From Psychrobacillus psychrodurans (GTDB taxonomy: Bacteria > Bacillota > Bacilli > Bacillales_A > Planococcaceae), in the NCBI GenBank assembly GCA_900114885.1, contig FOUN01000009.1, forward strand, positions 62,001 to 126,000: a stretch of 64,000 bases of DNA, written 5' to 3'. A program made the position numbers and the translations under genes. A model generated the notes under the pieces. That model made no database searches and was not told the DNA's origin. It saw only the letters and a program-made list of their open reading frames with translations. How positions within the stretch are numbered: position 1 is the stretch's first letter; each line of letters begins with the position of its first letter. This document shows positions 35,882 to 45,629 of this stretch, piece by piece.

Positions 35882-36559
35882 TCAGCTATTTTTATCGCTG
35901 TATTTCTTTATTATTTCTTCAAAATTCAACTTAGAAGTATCTTCAACTAAATAGTTCGCTTGAGATAAATTTTCTACAGAACCGACACCAACCGAGAACA
36001 TATTTGCTTTGTTTATTGCTTCTATTCCCGCTGCTGCATCTTCAATTCCAATACACTCTTTGTAAGGGATACCAAAGTAATCTGCAGCAATTATAAACGT
36101 TTCTGGATCTGGCTTTCCCTTTTTCACTTTAGATGCATCCACAATATAATCAAAGTAACTAGAGAGTCCTAGTTTTTTTACTACATTTTTTGCATTTTCA
36201 CTTGCTGAACCAAGAGCAATTTTAATATTTTGTTTTTTAATATGCTTTAATAAATCTTCAATTCCTGGTAAGACATCTTTTTTATTTATAGATTCTGCTA
36301 ATTCTAAATAGTATTCATTTTTTTTATTGGCCAATTTCACTTTTTTCTCATTATCCAGCTTTAATAAAGAAGTATCCAACTGTAATATCAGTTCAAGGGA
36401 TTCCATGCGACTAATTCCTTTTAGTCGTTCATTAAATTGTTTGTTAAATGAGATGTTAATTCCTTCTGCAAGTTTTTTCCATGCTAAATAATGAAGTTCT
36501 GCTGTATCCGTAATAACACCATCCAAATCAAATATAAAGACTTTTGGGTACTGTGACAT
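35882..36559 (-). CDS. pgmB: Beta-phosphoglucomutase
   Basis: 225-residue HAD-superfamily mutase. The nucleophile Asp11 and acid/base Asp13 lie in FDLDGVITDT, the cap domain follows (HYLAWKKLAEG, RLKGISRMESL is the PgmB signature), then GSASENAKNVVKKLGL and KGKPDPETF with IGIEDAAAGIEAI. It converts beta-glucose-1-phosphate, the product of inverting GH65 phosphorylases, to glucose-6-phosphate. It lies between LacI and GH65 in the operon, which fixes its role. Ribosome site GGAAGG. Confidence 0.93.
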   Translation of the reverse strand: MSQYPKVFIFDLDGVITDTAELHYLAWKKLAEGINISFNKQFNERLKGISRMESLELILQLDTSLLKLDNEKKVKLANKKNEYYLELAESINKKDVLPGIEDLLKHIKKQNIKIALGSASENAKNVVKKLGLSSYFDYIVDASKVKKGKPDPETFIIAADYFGIPYKECIGIEDAAAGIEAINKANMFSVGVGSVENLSQANYLVEDTSKLNFEEIIKKYSDKNS

Positions 36560-36607
36560 TAAATCCTTCCTTTCTTGATAAATAAAGTGGAGTAGAAAAA
36601 TTTGTGT

Positions 36608-37633
36608 TTATGGAAAAATAGTCTTGACACTTCCGCGTTCTACTAATCGATGATCAATATTTACATGCTTCCGTTCCAGTTTATTTTCCATTAAGTCTTG
36701 AAGTAATTCGGCAGCCATTTTTCCTATTTCAAAAAAGTCTTGACCGATTGTGGTTAGTTGCGGTTCTGTGTAACTACTAAATATTAGATCATCAAATCCT
36801 GTAATAGATATATCCTCAGGAATTTTCAAACCAACTTCTTTTACTGCCTTCATAACTCCAAAGGCCATTAGATCGCTAAAACAAAGAAAAGCCGTAGGAC
36901 GCTTAGTTTTCAAATATTCTTTTGCTATTACATATGCTTCTTCCTCTGAAAAATCAGCATACAAAATTTCGTTGTCTTGTAACTCTACCTCATTTTCCTT
37001 ACAAGCTTCTTGAACTCCTTTAATCCGCTCTGAATTTACATAAGTTTTTTTTCTACCAGCCATTACAGCAATATCTCGATGATTTCTCTCAATTAAATAC
37101 GTTGCAATTTCTTTACTCGCTTTTACGTTATCTATCGAAACACTACCTACTAACCCGTTATTCGTTTCAGGTATAATATCAAGCACAACACAAGGTATAT
37201 TTGTATCTATCAGCTCCTTATAATATGGATCATCTACACGTATTCCCTGTAAAAGTGCACCTCCAATATTTCGCTCTCGACAGTATTGTGCATAGCTCTT
37301 TTGCTTCTGACGCTGTGAATCTATTAGGTAGATGGATAATTCAAATTGACTTGTAGTTACAGCGGTATATACTCCCTTGAATATATTAAATGCATTATTA
37401 TCTTTTTCACTATTGTTTAGAACTCCTGATGATATCAAACCAATAGTCGTTTGTTTTTTAGATGATAAGTTCTTAGCTACTAAATTAGGGGTATAGCCCA
37501 TTTGATTGGCGATTTCAAAAATTCTTTGTCTTGTTTTTTCATTTACGTCTGTATAATTATTAAAGGCTTTTGAAACAATACTCACTGATAATCCAGCAGC
37601 CTTAGCAACATCTCTTATAGTAGTCATTTTCAT
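36608..37633 (-). CDS. LacI-family transcriptional regulator
   Basis: 341 residues. The N-terminal HTH (TIRDVAKAAGLSVSIVSKAF) has a hinge helix at YTPNLVAKNLSS, followed by a periplasmic-binding-protein-like sensor domain (TIGLISSG ... DISITGFDD ... LTTIGQDFFEIGKMA). Encoded inside the sugar operon, it probably represses the operon through ACGTTT-centred palindromes around the promoter at 44.0 kb; the inducer would be the disaccharide or a phosphate ester. ATG 37633 has GGGAAGTG; a second ATG two codons later is possible. Confidence 0.9.
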   Translation of the reverse strand: MKMTTIRDVAKAAGLSVSIVSKAFNNYTDVNEKTRQRIFEIANQMGYTPNLVAKNLSSKKQTTIGLISSGVLNNSEKDNNAFNIFKGVYTAVTTSQFELSIYLIDSQRQKQKSYAQYCRERNIGGALLQGIRVDDPYYKELIDTNIPCVVLDIIPETNNGLVGSVSIDNVKASKEIATYLIERNHRDIAVMAGRKKTYVNSERIKGVQEACKENEVELQDNEILYADFSEEEAYVIAKEYLKTKRPTAFLCFSDLMAFGVMKAVKEVGLKIPEDISITGFDDLIFSSYTEPQLTTIGQDFFEIGKMAAELLQDLMENKLERKHVNIDHRLVERGSVKTIFP

Positions 37634-37704
37634 GAATCACTTCCCAATTTTAATAAGTAAACCTTCATTAAGTTCTGCCCTAAAGGTTCAAAATTCGATA
37701 ATAT

Positions 37705-38409
37705 TTAATTACTTTTATTGACTAAAGCTTTCTCTTGAATCTTCAATGTAAATCTATAAAATATAGTAAAAGATACAAAGGCACTTAATGATCCTGTAAA
37801 TAGAGGAAACATAAAAATAAGTTTGGTAACGCTTAAGTAAAGCAATAAGAAATTAATCAAAAGAACTAACAAAAATAATAAAGGACTTCCGATCGTTACA
37901 AAAAACGTGTTTTTTAATAATTCTCGAATGCTCATTTGAAAATGCACATTCAAGGAAAAAAAGTTAACTGTGCATACAAATAATACAACTCCCAAAATCG
38001 AAATTACCATAAGCAATAAATCGTTTTCATTTGCAAAAAAGTAAAAATCCATTATCCAAATAACCCAAACAAAGGTCAACATTAGACCAGCTATAGAACT
38101 CTTTTTGTAATTTGATATCATATACGAAAAATACGCTCTCATAAGTGATGGATGCTCTATCTTCAACACCCAATCCCGTGCCATTGCAAACAATCCCATC
38201 GTACTTGGGACAAATAATATAGGAACTAGAAGTATTAAGGGTACATAGTAAGCTACAAACTCTATACTGAAACTATTAACGTACAAACTTAATAGAATAA
38301 TTGCGATAGGAAGATTGATTATCAACCACAAAATATTAACAACAGAAAATCGCATAATCCATTCAGTTGTACTGTACAATGCTCCTGTAAAACCTGAAAA
38401 TCCTTGCAT
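37705..38409 (-). CDS. YesL-family (DUF624) membrane protein
   Basis: 234 residues with about five TM segments. The family features are a start with a small hydrophobic region (FTGALYSTTEWIMRFSVVNILWLI) and PSTMGLFAMARDWVLK. YesL-like proteins accompany carbohydrate ABC importers in Bacillales (for example yesL, yteU, yvdJ), with no defined biochemical role; an accessory to transport is inferred. 27 bases downstream of the MalG-like gene, ribosome site GGGAGG. Confidence 0.85.
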   Translation of the reverse strand: MQGFSGFTGALYSTTEWIMRFSVVNILWLIINLPIAIILLSLYVNSFSIEFVAYYVPLILLVPILFVPSTMGLFAMARDWVLKIEHPSLMRAYFSYMISNYKKSSIAGLMLTFVWVIWIMDFYFFANENDLLLMVISILGVVLFVCTVNFFSLNVHFQMSIRELLKNTFFVTIGSPLLFLLVLLINFLLLYLSVTKLIFMFPLFTGSLSAFVSFTIFYRFTLKIQEKALVNKSN

Positions 38410-38435
38410 TTACTAACCTCCCACAGAAATAGACT

Positions 38436-39273
38436 CTATTTGACAGCCCCTTCCCCAATACCTTTAATAATATGTTTTTGTGCAAGAACATAGAAAATTA
38501 CAACAGGAATGATTGTCAGCATCAAGCCAGCCATTGCTAAGTTCCACTGAATCGTAAATTCTCCAAAGAAATAAAAAGTAGATAGTGGGATTGTTCGAAG
38601 TCCCTTATCAGTAAGTGTTAAAGAAGGTAGTAGATAATCATTCCATATATTAATAACGTTTAAAATCATTACTGTTACTGTGATTGGTTTTAGAATTGGA
38701 AAAATAATTCTCCAGAAAACCCCAAACTTCGATGCACCGTCAATTGTAGCTGCTTCCTCTAATGTAATTGGTATAGACTTAACAAATCCATGGTATAGGA
38801 AGACGGAAATACTAGAACTAAAACCAATATGCATAAATATTAAACCTTCACGAGTATTAATCATTGGAATATGTAACGTATTAGTTATAGTGCTCATGAA
38901 TTGCATTAAAGGCATCATTAGTGTTTGGAAGGGAATAAGCATGGTTGCTATGAAAATCATGAAAATAATTTTACTTAACTTATTATCCGTTCTTGCTAGC
39001 ATCCATGCAGTCATAGAGGATAAGACAACAATAATTAGAACAGAAAGTATCGTTATATATAATGAATTAGCAAGTGCATTCAAAAAGTTCATTTTTTCCA
39101 TCGCTTCTATATAATATTGGAAGCTGAATTCTTTAGGAAGTGCTAAAACATTTTCGTATAATTCCTGTCGATTTTTAAATGAATTGACAATAATTATATA
39201 AATCGGTGATAGAAAGAAAAGCGCTGTAATGAGGAGTAAAAGCTCTTTTAAAAAATTTATAAAACTTATTCAT
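38436..39273 (-). pseudogene. Sugar ABC permease, MalG-like, with apparent frameshift near the 5' end
   Basis: Codons from 39101 down give a normal MalG-type permease C-terminal part (221 residues, EAA loop EEAATIDGASKFGVFWRIIFP). The N-terminal part that should precede it is present in the same frame upstream (KELLLLITALFFLSPIYIII, NSFKNRQELYENVLALPKEF) but ends at a stop without a start. The natural ATG (39273, overlapping the malF-like stop as TAATG, with GGGAGG) is in another frame. Removing one base in the T6A4 run (39246-39255) would join them into MNKFYKFLKELLLLIT. So this is a one-base frameshift, a sequencing error, or slippage. Reinitiation at ATG 39101 would lack TM1. Confidence 0.8.
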
Positions 39274-40148
39274 TACAACTCTACCTCCCTCTTTTTCGTA
39301 ATATAAACTTGTGTCAGAGTGATTGCTGCTACTATTAAGAAGAAAATAATTGCTTTAGCCTGACCATATCCATAATTACCATAGCCGAAGATTTCGTTAT
39401 AAATGTTCATTGCAAACATTTCAGTGGAATTTGCAGGTCCCCCGCCCGTTAATGAAAGGTTTACATCGTAGATTTTAAATGCTGATGACAGCGTTAAAAA
39501 TAGACTAATCGTAAAAGCAGGCATTAATAGAGGAAATGTAATATTTTTTAACCTTTGCAACCAACTTGCACCATCAATCATGGATGCCTCCATTACATCA
39601 TTAGGTATACTTTGTATTCCAGCGATGTAAATAATCATAATATATCCTGCCATTTGCCAAGTAAAAACGAAGACTAAAGCATATAAGGCAAAATCCATAT
39701 CAATAAGCCAATTAAAAAAAACATTTTCAAGTCCAGTTATTTGACCGATTAGTGTAAAAACATCAAGGAAAATAAACTGCCAAATATATCCTAATATTAG
39801 ACCACCTATTAAATATGGCATAAATACCATAGTACGTGCCGCATTTGATGTTCTAAGTTTTGATGTTACCAATAGTGCAAAAACAAGTCCTATTATATTT
39901 ACGGAGATAACCGCTAATATGGTGAATAGAGTCGTCTTCCATGTAGACTCAAGAAAACGTGTATCACCAAATAACTTGATAAAATTATCAAAGCCAACAA
40001 ACACTTTTGGATTGGCTGCTATACCGTCCCACTTAAAAAAGGAATAATATATTCCAATTACGAATGGAATAACTACTACTGTCAAAAAAATAATAAATAA
40101 CGGCGCCGTAAATAATAAATACCACCCTTTATTATTTTTATTTTGCAT
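39273..40148 (-). CDS. Sugar ABC permease, MalF/UgpA-like
   Basis: 291 residues from ATG 40148 (AAGGAG, 8-base spacing); the frame begins three codons earlier. Six TM segments, the first at WYLLFTAPLFIIFLTVVVIPF. The EAA loop is EASMIDGASWLQRLKNITFP, followed by the family motif SLTGGGPANSTE. Forms the channel with the MalG-like protein, fed by the adjacent binding lipoprotein and probably powered by MsmX. Confidence 0.92.
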   Translation of the reverse strand: MQNKNNKGWYLLFTAPLFIIFLTVVVIPFVIGIYYSFFKWDGIAANPKVFVGFDNFIKLFGDTRFLESTWKTTLFTILAVISVNIIGLVFALLVTSKLRTSNAARTMVFMPYLIGGLILGYIWQFIFLDVFTLIGQITGLENVFFNWLIDMDFALYALVFVFTWQMAGYIMIIYIAGIQSIPNDVMEASMIDGASWLQRLKNITFPLLMPAFTISLFLTLSSAFKIYDVNLSLTGGGPANSTEMFAMNIYNEIFGYGNYGYGQAKAIIFFLIVAAITLTQVYITKKREVEL

Positions 40149-40201
40149 GTGAAACACTCCTTTCTAATAGTTTATAAATGGATTGATTGAATAGGTAAGT
40201 A

Positions 40202-40229
40202 CTGGACACCATTTAAATGCGATGTCCAG
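40202..40229 (-). terminator. Intra-operon hairpin after the sugar-binding protein gene
   Basis: Stem CTGGACA/TGTCCAG with an inner palindrome CATTTAAATG in the loop, and no T-run. It is placed between the binding-protein and permease genes, as is usual for mRNA stabilisation that favours the binding protein. Confidence 0.45.
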
Positions 40230-40261
40230 ACTTTATTAATCTATCATCCTGACAAATTAAA

Positions 40262-41524
40262 CTATTTTACAGCGTTTTTCCAAGCATCATCTAAACTTTC
40301 TATAAATTCTTCACCAGTCATATCCTTAGATAAAAAGAATTCTTCCGCTTTTGGAGCAAAATCATTCGGAACAATATTAGCTGGATAATAATTTTGTGCC
40401 CAAGGAATTGTTTGACCACTATTGGAAGCGTTTAAAACGTCTTGAGATAGTGGATCTAAGTCATTTGCTTCAATAGTTGTAAGCGCAGGAACAAATCCAA
40501 ATTCCTCTACAATGTATCGATGCCCTGTATCACTTGTAAACATCCAATTTAAGAAGTCTTTTGCTGCTTTCGTTTCTGCTTCATCCTTTTTACCATTGAC
40601 TGCCCAGTTATTTCCTACACCAACTGCTAGTTTATCCGTACCATTTAATGGGAATGGAAGCATACCTACCTCAAAATCTACATCAAAATCTGCAAGCATC
40701 CCATAAGCCCAGTTACCTTGGTGAATCATGGCTGATTTCCCAGCTGCAAAGTCACCCACTTCTTTATCGTATGTCACATCTAAAGGACTTGGTGTGTTTG
40801 CTTTTATAGCTTCCATAAATTTACCGAACTCTTGAAATTCCTTTGTTTCTGCCATTGTTACATCACCGCTTGTTAGCTTATCGATAAATTCATAGTGATC
40901 GCTTTGTAAAGAATATGGATAGTTACTAATATGCCCAATTAAGAAATAAGCTTCTTTAGAAAGGCCAAGTCCCGTAATATCCTCTGCTTTAAACTTTTCT
41001 AAAGTGCTAACAAAAGATTCATAATCGGCAACATCTTCGGGTTTCACTAAATCTTTGTTATAAACTAAACCAAACCCTTCTACTCCATATGGGACTCCTA
41101 CGATTTTGTCTTCTACCTTTAATTCCATACCAGGAGCAATGTCCTTTGCATATTCTTCAGAAGATAAATCGGCTACGTAAGATTTCATTTTTTCAGCTTC
41201 CGTTACATTTTGAAGACTGAAAATGGATGGACCTTGATCACTGTTCAAACGAATTTGAAGCTGTTCAAAATAATCATCACCTGTTGTTCCCCATACTTCA
41301 ACTTCAACACCAGTTTCACCTGTATATTCCTTCGCAAGCGCTTCTAATTGATCGGAAATTTCAACTTTACTTTGGAAAATAGTTATTTTTTGATTTGAAG
41401 CTTCATCACTATCGCCATTGTTTTCTTTTTTAGTTCCCCCTTCATCACTGCCGCTACAAGCGGCTAGAAGCAATAGAAAAGCGATTATAAATAGACTACT
41501 AAATGTTCTTTTTTGGAACTTCAT
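40262..41524 (-). CDS. Sugar-binding lipoprotein of an ABC importer
   Basis: 420 residues, SBP_bac_1 family, with signal peptide and lipobox LAAC (Cys about 23) followed by an acidic linker. Typical family stretches: EVWGTTGDDYFEQLQIRL, GVPYGVEGFGLVYNKDLV, KSAMIHQGNWAYGMLADF, VGVGNNWAVNGK. It captures an oligosaccharide or disaccharide outside the membrane; the neighbouring GH65 enzymes suggest an alpha-glucosyl disaccharide. Ribosome site GGGGAGG. Second gene of the operon. Confidence 0.92.
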   Translation of the reverse strand: MKFQKRTFSSLFIIAFLLLLAACSGSDEGGTKKENNGDSDEASNQKITIFQSKVEISDQLEALAKEYTGETGVEVEVWGTTGDDYFEQLQIRLNSDQGPSIFSLQNVTEAEKMKSYVADLSSEEYAKDIAPGMELKVEDKIVGVPYGVEGFGLVYNKDLVKPEDVADYESFVSTLEKFKAEDITGLGLSKEAYFLIGHISNYPYSLQSDHYEFIDKLTSGDVTMAETKEFQEFGKFMEAIKANTPSPLDVTYDKEVGDFAAGKSAMIHQGNWAYGMLADFDVDFEVGMLPFPLNGTDKLAVGVGNNWAVNGKKDEAETKAAKDFLNWMFTSDTGHRYIVEEFGFVPALTTIEANDLDPLSQDVLNASNSGQTIPWAQNYYPANIVPNDFAPKAEEFFLSKDMTGEEFIESLDDAWKNAVK

Positions 41525-41585
41525 TTAAATTCCTCCCCTATGATTTGAATTGCTATAGTGAATAAAATGAAGAATCATTTTATAA

Positions 41586-43961
41586 CTACCCATTTTTATA
41601 TTCAAAATCTATATTTAGTACATCATCACACTCATAGATTTGATTATTAAGCTCAAATTCTATTTTCCTCTTATTTTCAACCTTAATAGAAAAAGTAGTA
41701 TGACTAAGTACTAATGTGATTGGCTGGTCTTGCCAGTGAATCTTAAATTTCAAATGACGCCACTGCTTTGGCAACTTCGGGGTTATCCTCAGTTTTCCAT
41801 CTACTACCCTGACTCCAGCAAAGCCAAAGACAGATGCTTTCCATATTCCGCCGATGGATGCAGCATGTATCCCCTCATCTGATGTGTCCATTCGGGGTCC
41901 TAAATCGACTTCGGTAGCTTTCCTAAACAATGAATAAGCTAAATCTTTGTCCCCAATTTCACTTGCTAGAATGGAGTGAGTTGATAGACTTAACGATGAA
42001 TCATGTAACGTTTTTCTTTCGTAATAATAGAAGTTAGCTTCTTTTACTGCATTTGACAGTGGAACGGCATCACTTATAAAAGTTTGGTTTAACAGATACA
42101 ACATTAGCAGTATATCTGCTTGCTTCGTAACTTGAATGGCATTAATTTGTTCTGAATTATAATCACGATAAATTGTTCTAAGTTTTTTTTGATTTTTATA
42201 TTTTGTTAAATCAATTTCTTTTAACGTTAAGTAAGTATCATCCTGTGGAATTACAAAATCCTCTGCGCGTGGTTGCGGCAAATATATTTTTCCCACGTTT
42301 GCTTTCCATAAAGAGTAAGCTTTTTTCATATCAAACTTCGTTGTCAGTTTTTTTAGTATGCTAGGTTTTTCTTTCATAAGTGTTTCGTAATATCGAATGG
42401 CAAGTTTCATATTAAAAAAAACCATATAATTCGTAAAAGCATTGTTGTTTACATGCTCTTTATACTCATCAGGTCCTATAACATTATTAATATGGTATGC
42501 CTGCTTGCCTTCATTCCACTCAAGTCGACTTACCCAGAAATTTGCAGTATCAAAAATTATTTCATAGCCATAGTGATTCATAAATTCCTGATCGTTAGTA
42601 ACATTAAAGTATTGATAAATTGCAAAAGAGATATCTGCTGAAATATGTTGTTCTATAAATCCGGACCAAATTTTCGTTTGTTCCCCTGTAACAATATCAA
42701 TGTCTCCTAGTTTTGGAGTTACTTCTCCGTCAGTCGGCCATGCCGACTCCCAAGGGAACATCGCACCACTAAAACCATTTTCCCTAGCCTTTTTTCTAGC
42801 ACCTTCTAAGCAGAAGTAACGGTATGTTAAAAGTGATTTTGCTACTGCTGGATTAGAAAAAGTAAAAAATGGCAGGATGAATATTTCTGTATCCCAAAAG
42901 GAGTGTCCCTTGTAACCTTCTCCACTTAATCCTTTTGCTGCAATCCCCATTCGATCATCATGGGCAGGAGCCATAATTGTTAAATGATATAGAGAGAAGC
43001 GCAGAGCAAGCAAATCATAAGGATTTTCACTATTGATCTCTAATTCGTATGAACTCCATATCCGATTATTCCATGCTTCTTTATGCAATTGAAAGTTTGA
43101 TTCATATCCTTTTATTGCACAGTTTCTTAAATCACTTAATGATTTTTCGCGGAGATGTCTAGTTGTATATTCAGTAAAATCTAAATCATTATCACGACTT
43201 GTATATACTGTCGTCAGCTTTTCTACATCCAACCTATCATTTGGCTCAAGTTTAATATTATAAGTGAGCCATACTTTTCTTCGAGCCATGTTCATTTCTG
43301 GTTCATTTATACTTTCAACACCATTCACAAAGACTTTATGAGTCGAACTGATCACCACATCTATTTTAGATTCTCTAGTTGTTTGAACTAGCTGAATATC
43401 CTTTTTATCAAATATCCTCCGTTCACCTTCTAGAAAATGCTGAGCGCCAGAATTACTCATTTGTGCATCTATTCCAGTATCAAATGAAATATGAACGGGA
43501 TCAGTTAAGCTTTTAACAAACATTTTCATGCCAATTAGATGTAAATTATCTAAAGACACAAATCGTTTAAATTCAAATTGTAAAACTTTCCCTTTTGGAG
43601 ACGTCCATACGAAGGACCTTATTAACTCTGCCGTTTTTATATTTAATTGTTTTATATAGTCCTTTGTTTTTCCAAATTCCAGGCTGAACCGATCACCGTC
43701 AATTCGAATATCTAACCGTGTCACATCCGCTATATTTGGTAATTCTGTGACTTCATTTTCTCCTGCTTTATTAAAAGTACCATTAGCAAATAAATTTCTT
43801 ACTTCTTTCATATAAGGCTCCTCTGCAGCAGAGCGCAAACCCATGTACCCATTACCAAGGTACATAATTGCTTCACTTTTCCCAAGCGAATCTGGTTGGA
43901 ATAACTCTTCAGAAACTATCCAATTTTCCAGATTTCCTTTACCACGTGAATAACTTATCAT
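41586..43961 (-). CDS. GH65 disaccharide phosphorylase (first of two)
   Basis: 791 residues from ATG 43961 (AAAGGGG upstream; the frame is open to 44066 through the promoter region). GH65 layout with pocket motif HSFWDTE (353-359), general acid Glu499 in VIGPDEYKEH, and KQADILL. It differs strongly from the other GH65 in the window, including a loop about 20 residues longer (TDGEVTPKLGDIDIVTGEQT then KIWSGFIEQHISADI). That loop resembles kojibiose/nigerose-type phosphorylases more than maltose phosphorylase, but I cannot assign a substrate. It is the first gene of the operon, so two different linkages may be handled. Confidence 0.87.
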   Translation of the reverse strand: MISYSRGKGNLENWIVSEELFQPDSLGKSEAIMYLGNGYMGLRSAAEEPYMKEVRNLFANGTFNKAGENEVTELPNIADVTRLDIRIDGDRFSLEFGKTKDYIKQLNIKTAELIRSFVWTSPKGKVLQFEFKRFVSLDNLHLIGMKMFVKSLTDPVHISFDTGIDAQMSNSGAQHFLEGERRIFDKKDIQLVQTTRESKIDVVISSTHKVFVNGVESINEPEMNMARRKVWLTYNIKLEPNDRLDVEKLTTVYTSRDNDLDFTEYTTRHLREKSLSDLRNCAIKGYESNFQLHKEAWNNRIWSSYELEINSENPYDLLALRFSLYHLTIMAPAHDDRMGIAAKGLSGEGYKGHSFWDTEIFILPFFTFSNPAVAKSLLTYRYFCLEGARKKARENGFSGAMFPWESAWPTDGEVTPKLGDIDIVTGEQTKIWSGFIEQHISADISFAIYQYFNVTNDQEFMNHYGYEIIFDTANFWVSRLEWNEGKQAYHINNVIGPDEYKEHVNNNAFTNYMVFFNMKLAIRYYETLMKEKPSILKKLTTKFDMKKAYSLWKANVGKIYLPQPRAEDFVIPQDDTYLTLKEIDLTKYKNQKKLRTIYRDYNSEQINAIQVTKQADILLMLYLLNQTFISDAVPLSNAVKEANFYYYERKTLHDSSLSLSTHSILASEIGDKDLAYSLFRKATEVDLGPRMDTSDEGIHAASIGGIWKASVFGFAGVRVVDGKLRITPKLPKQWRHLKFKIHWQDQPITLVLSHTTFSIKVENKRKIEFELNNQIYECDDVLNIDFEYKNG

Positions 43962-44003
43962 GTGACTTAAAACCCCTTTCCTAAAGCCTAAGTAAACCTT
44001 ACG

Positions 44004-44077
44004 AAAACGTTTTAGTTTTATAGAAAAAAAATACGTTTTAATGTAGAAGCCATTATGAGCATTCACAAAAAACGTTT
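44004..44077 (-). promoter_or_regulatory. Promoter with three ACGTTT-centred operators for the GH65 operon
   Basis: A minus-strand promoter candidate is TTGTGA (44068-44063), 17 bases, TACATT (44045-44040). Three CG-centred palindromes flank it: AAAACGTTTT at 44004-44013, ATACGTTTTA at 44031-44040 and AAACGTTT at 44070-44077. LacI-family repressors bind such CG-centred sites, and the operon encodes one. The placement just upstream of -35 and just downstream of -10 is what repression would need. Inferred from sequence only. Confidence 0.55.
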
Positions 44078-44093
44078 AGGTTAATAACTATTA

Positions 44094-44107
44094 TGTAAGC
44101 CCTTACA
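44094..44107 (-). promoter_or_regulatory. cre-like CcpA site upstream of the GH65 operon
   Basis: TGTAAGCCCTTACA, within a longer palindrome ATGTAAG-CC-CTTACAT (44093-44108), matches the cre consensus with one mismatch (central CG is CC). It is about 26 bases upstream of the proposed -35 box. Glucose repression by CcpA is inferred, in line with the second cre-like site before msmX. Confidence 0.55.
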
Positions 44108-44204
44108 TATTCTACTATAAATATATAATTCTGAATTGTCAATAAATTAATATTGTCTTTAGAATTATAATTAGGTATTTTTTATAACATCCAGTGATTC
44201 AATT

Positions 44205-44248
44205 CAAAAAACCTGTAGACAGTTTCGTAATCACGAATGTCTACAGGT
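44205..44248 (-). terminator. Terminator of argGH
   Basis: 11-bp stem ACCTGTAGACA/TGTCTACAGGT (44211-44221 with 44238-44248) with an inner TTCGT/ACGAA pairing, followed by six T residues on the minus strand. It lies 8 bases after the argH stop. Confidence 0.9.
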
Positions 44249-44255
44249 TCTTTTG

Positions 44256-45629
44256 TTATGCTAGTCGCGTCTTAGCTTCTGCAATTTGGATTTTCACTTG
44301 ATCGAAACCAGTACCACCCAGTGAATTTCTTCTTCTAACAGCAGCTAGTGGTGATAATACATCGTATATATCCGATTCAATCAAAGCACTTGCCTTACGG
44401 AGATCTTCAAGTGGTAAATCAAGCAGGAAATAACCACGTTGGATGCATAGGAAAACTAATTTGCCAGTTACCTCATGTGCTTCTCGGAATGGGAGTCCTT
44501 TTGCAGCTAAATAGTCGGCAAGTTCTGTGGCATTAGAAAAGTCTTTGTGGACCGTGTTGTGTAGTCGTTCCGTATGAACAACCATTGTCCGGACCATCCC
44601 TTCAAATATTTTCAATGAGCCAACTATTGTATGTACAGTATCGAACATGCCCTCTTTGTCTTCTTGCATATCTTTGTTGTAAGCTAATGGAAGTCCTTTA
44701 ATGACAGTTAACAATCCCATTAGATTTCCATAAACTCGACCGGTTTTTCCGCGGATTAACTCTGCCATATCTGGATTTTTCTTTTGAGGCATTATACTAG
44801 ATCCAGTTGAAAAAGAATCATCTAATTCAATGAAGTTAAATTCAGAGCTAGACCATAAAATAATTTCTTCAGCAAACCGAGATAAATGAGCCATCATCAT
44901 AGAAGAATTACTTAAGAATTCTATAATAAAATCACGGTCACTAACAGCGTCCATACTATTTTCATAGACATTTGCAAAACCAAGATAATTAGCTGCTAAC
45001 TGACGATCAATCGGAAATGTTGTTCCTGCAAGCGCACCTGCTCCAAGCGGTGAAATATCAATACGCTTCATTGAATCTTTGAAGCGATCTTTGTCCCGTT
45101 CTAGCATCCAAAAATAAGCCATTAAATGATGAGCAAATGAAATAGGTTGTGCACGCTGTAAATGCGTATATCCTGGTGCAAGTGTTTCTATATGCATTTC
45201 TGCCTGTGCCACAAGTGTTTGTTGAAAAAGATCGATTAGCTCAATTATTTCTCCTACTCTATTTTTTAAAAATAGATGCATATCTGTCGCTACCTGATCG
45301 TTACGGCTACGCCCAGTATGTAGCTTTCCACCAACTGGTCCGATTAAATCGATAAGCATTTTTTCCAAATTTAAGTGAATATCTTCATTTGCCACCAAAA
45401 AATCTAGCTTGTTTTCTAAAGCCAGTTTTTTTAATTGAACAAGACCACCTAAAATTGTTTGCACATCATCAGATGGTAATATATTGCAATCGCCTAGCAT
45501 TTGTACATGAGCAATACTACCGTCTAAATCTTCTATTACCAATGTTTGGTCGAATCCGATGGAAGCTCCAAATTCATCAACCCATTGTTCGGCAGATTTT
45601 TGAAATCTGCCGCCCCATAGTTTTGTCAT
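44256..45629 (-). CDS. argH: Argininosuccinate lyase
   Basis: 457 residues of the fumarase/aspartase superfamily. The signature [12 protein letters not shown] carries the catalytic Ser loop; [12 protein letters not shown] and [16 protein letters not shown] are the other two conserved regions. It cleaves argininosuccinate to arginine and fumarate, the last step of arginine synthesis. The ATG overlaps the argG stop (ATGA). Full length. Confidence 0.97.
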   Translation of the reverse strand: MTKLWGGRFQKSAEQWVDEFGASIGFDQTLVIEDLDGSIAHVQMLGDCNILPSDDVQTILGGLVQLKKLALENKLDFLVANEDIHLNLEKMLIDLIGPVGGKLHTGRSRNDQVATDMHLFLKNRVGEIIELIDLFQQTLVAQAEMHIETLAPGYTHLQRAQPISFAHHLMAYFWMLERDKDRFKDSMKRIDISPLGAGALAGTTFPIDRQLAANYLGFANVYENSMDAVSDRDFIIEFLSNSSMMMAHLSRFAEEIILWSSSEFNFIELDDSFSTGSSIMPQKKNPDMAELIRGKTGRVYGNLMGLLTVIKGLPLAYNKDMQEDKEGMFDTVHTIVGSLKIFEGMVRTMVVHTERLHNTVHKDFSNATELADYLAAKGLPFREAHEVTGKLVFLCIQRGYFLLDLPLEDLRKASALIESDIYDVLSPLAAVRRRNSLGGTGFDQVKIQIAEAKTRLA

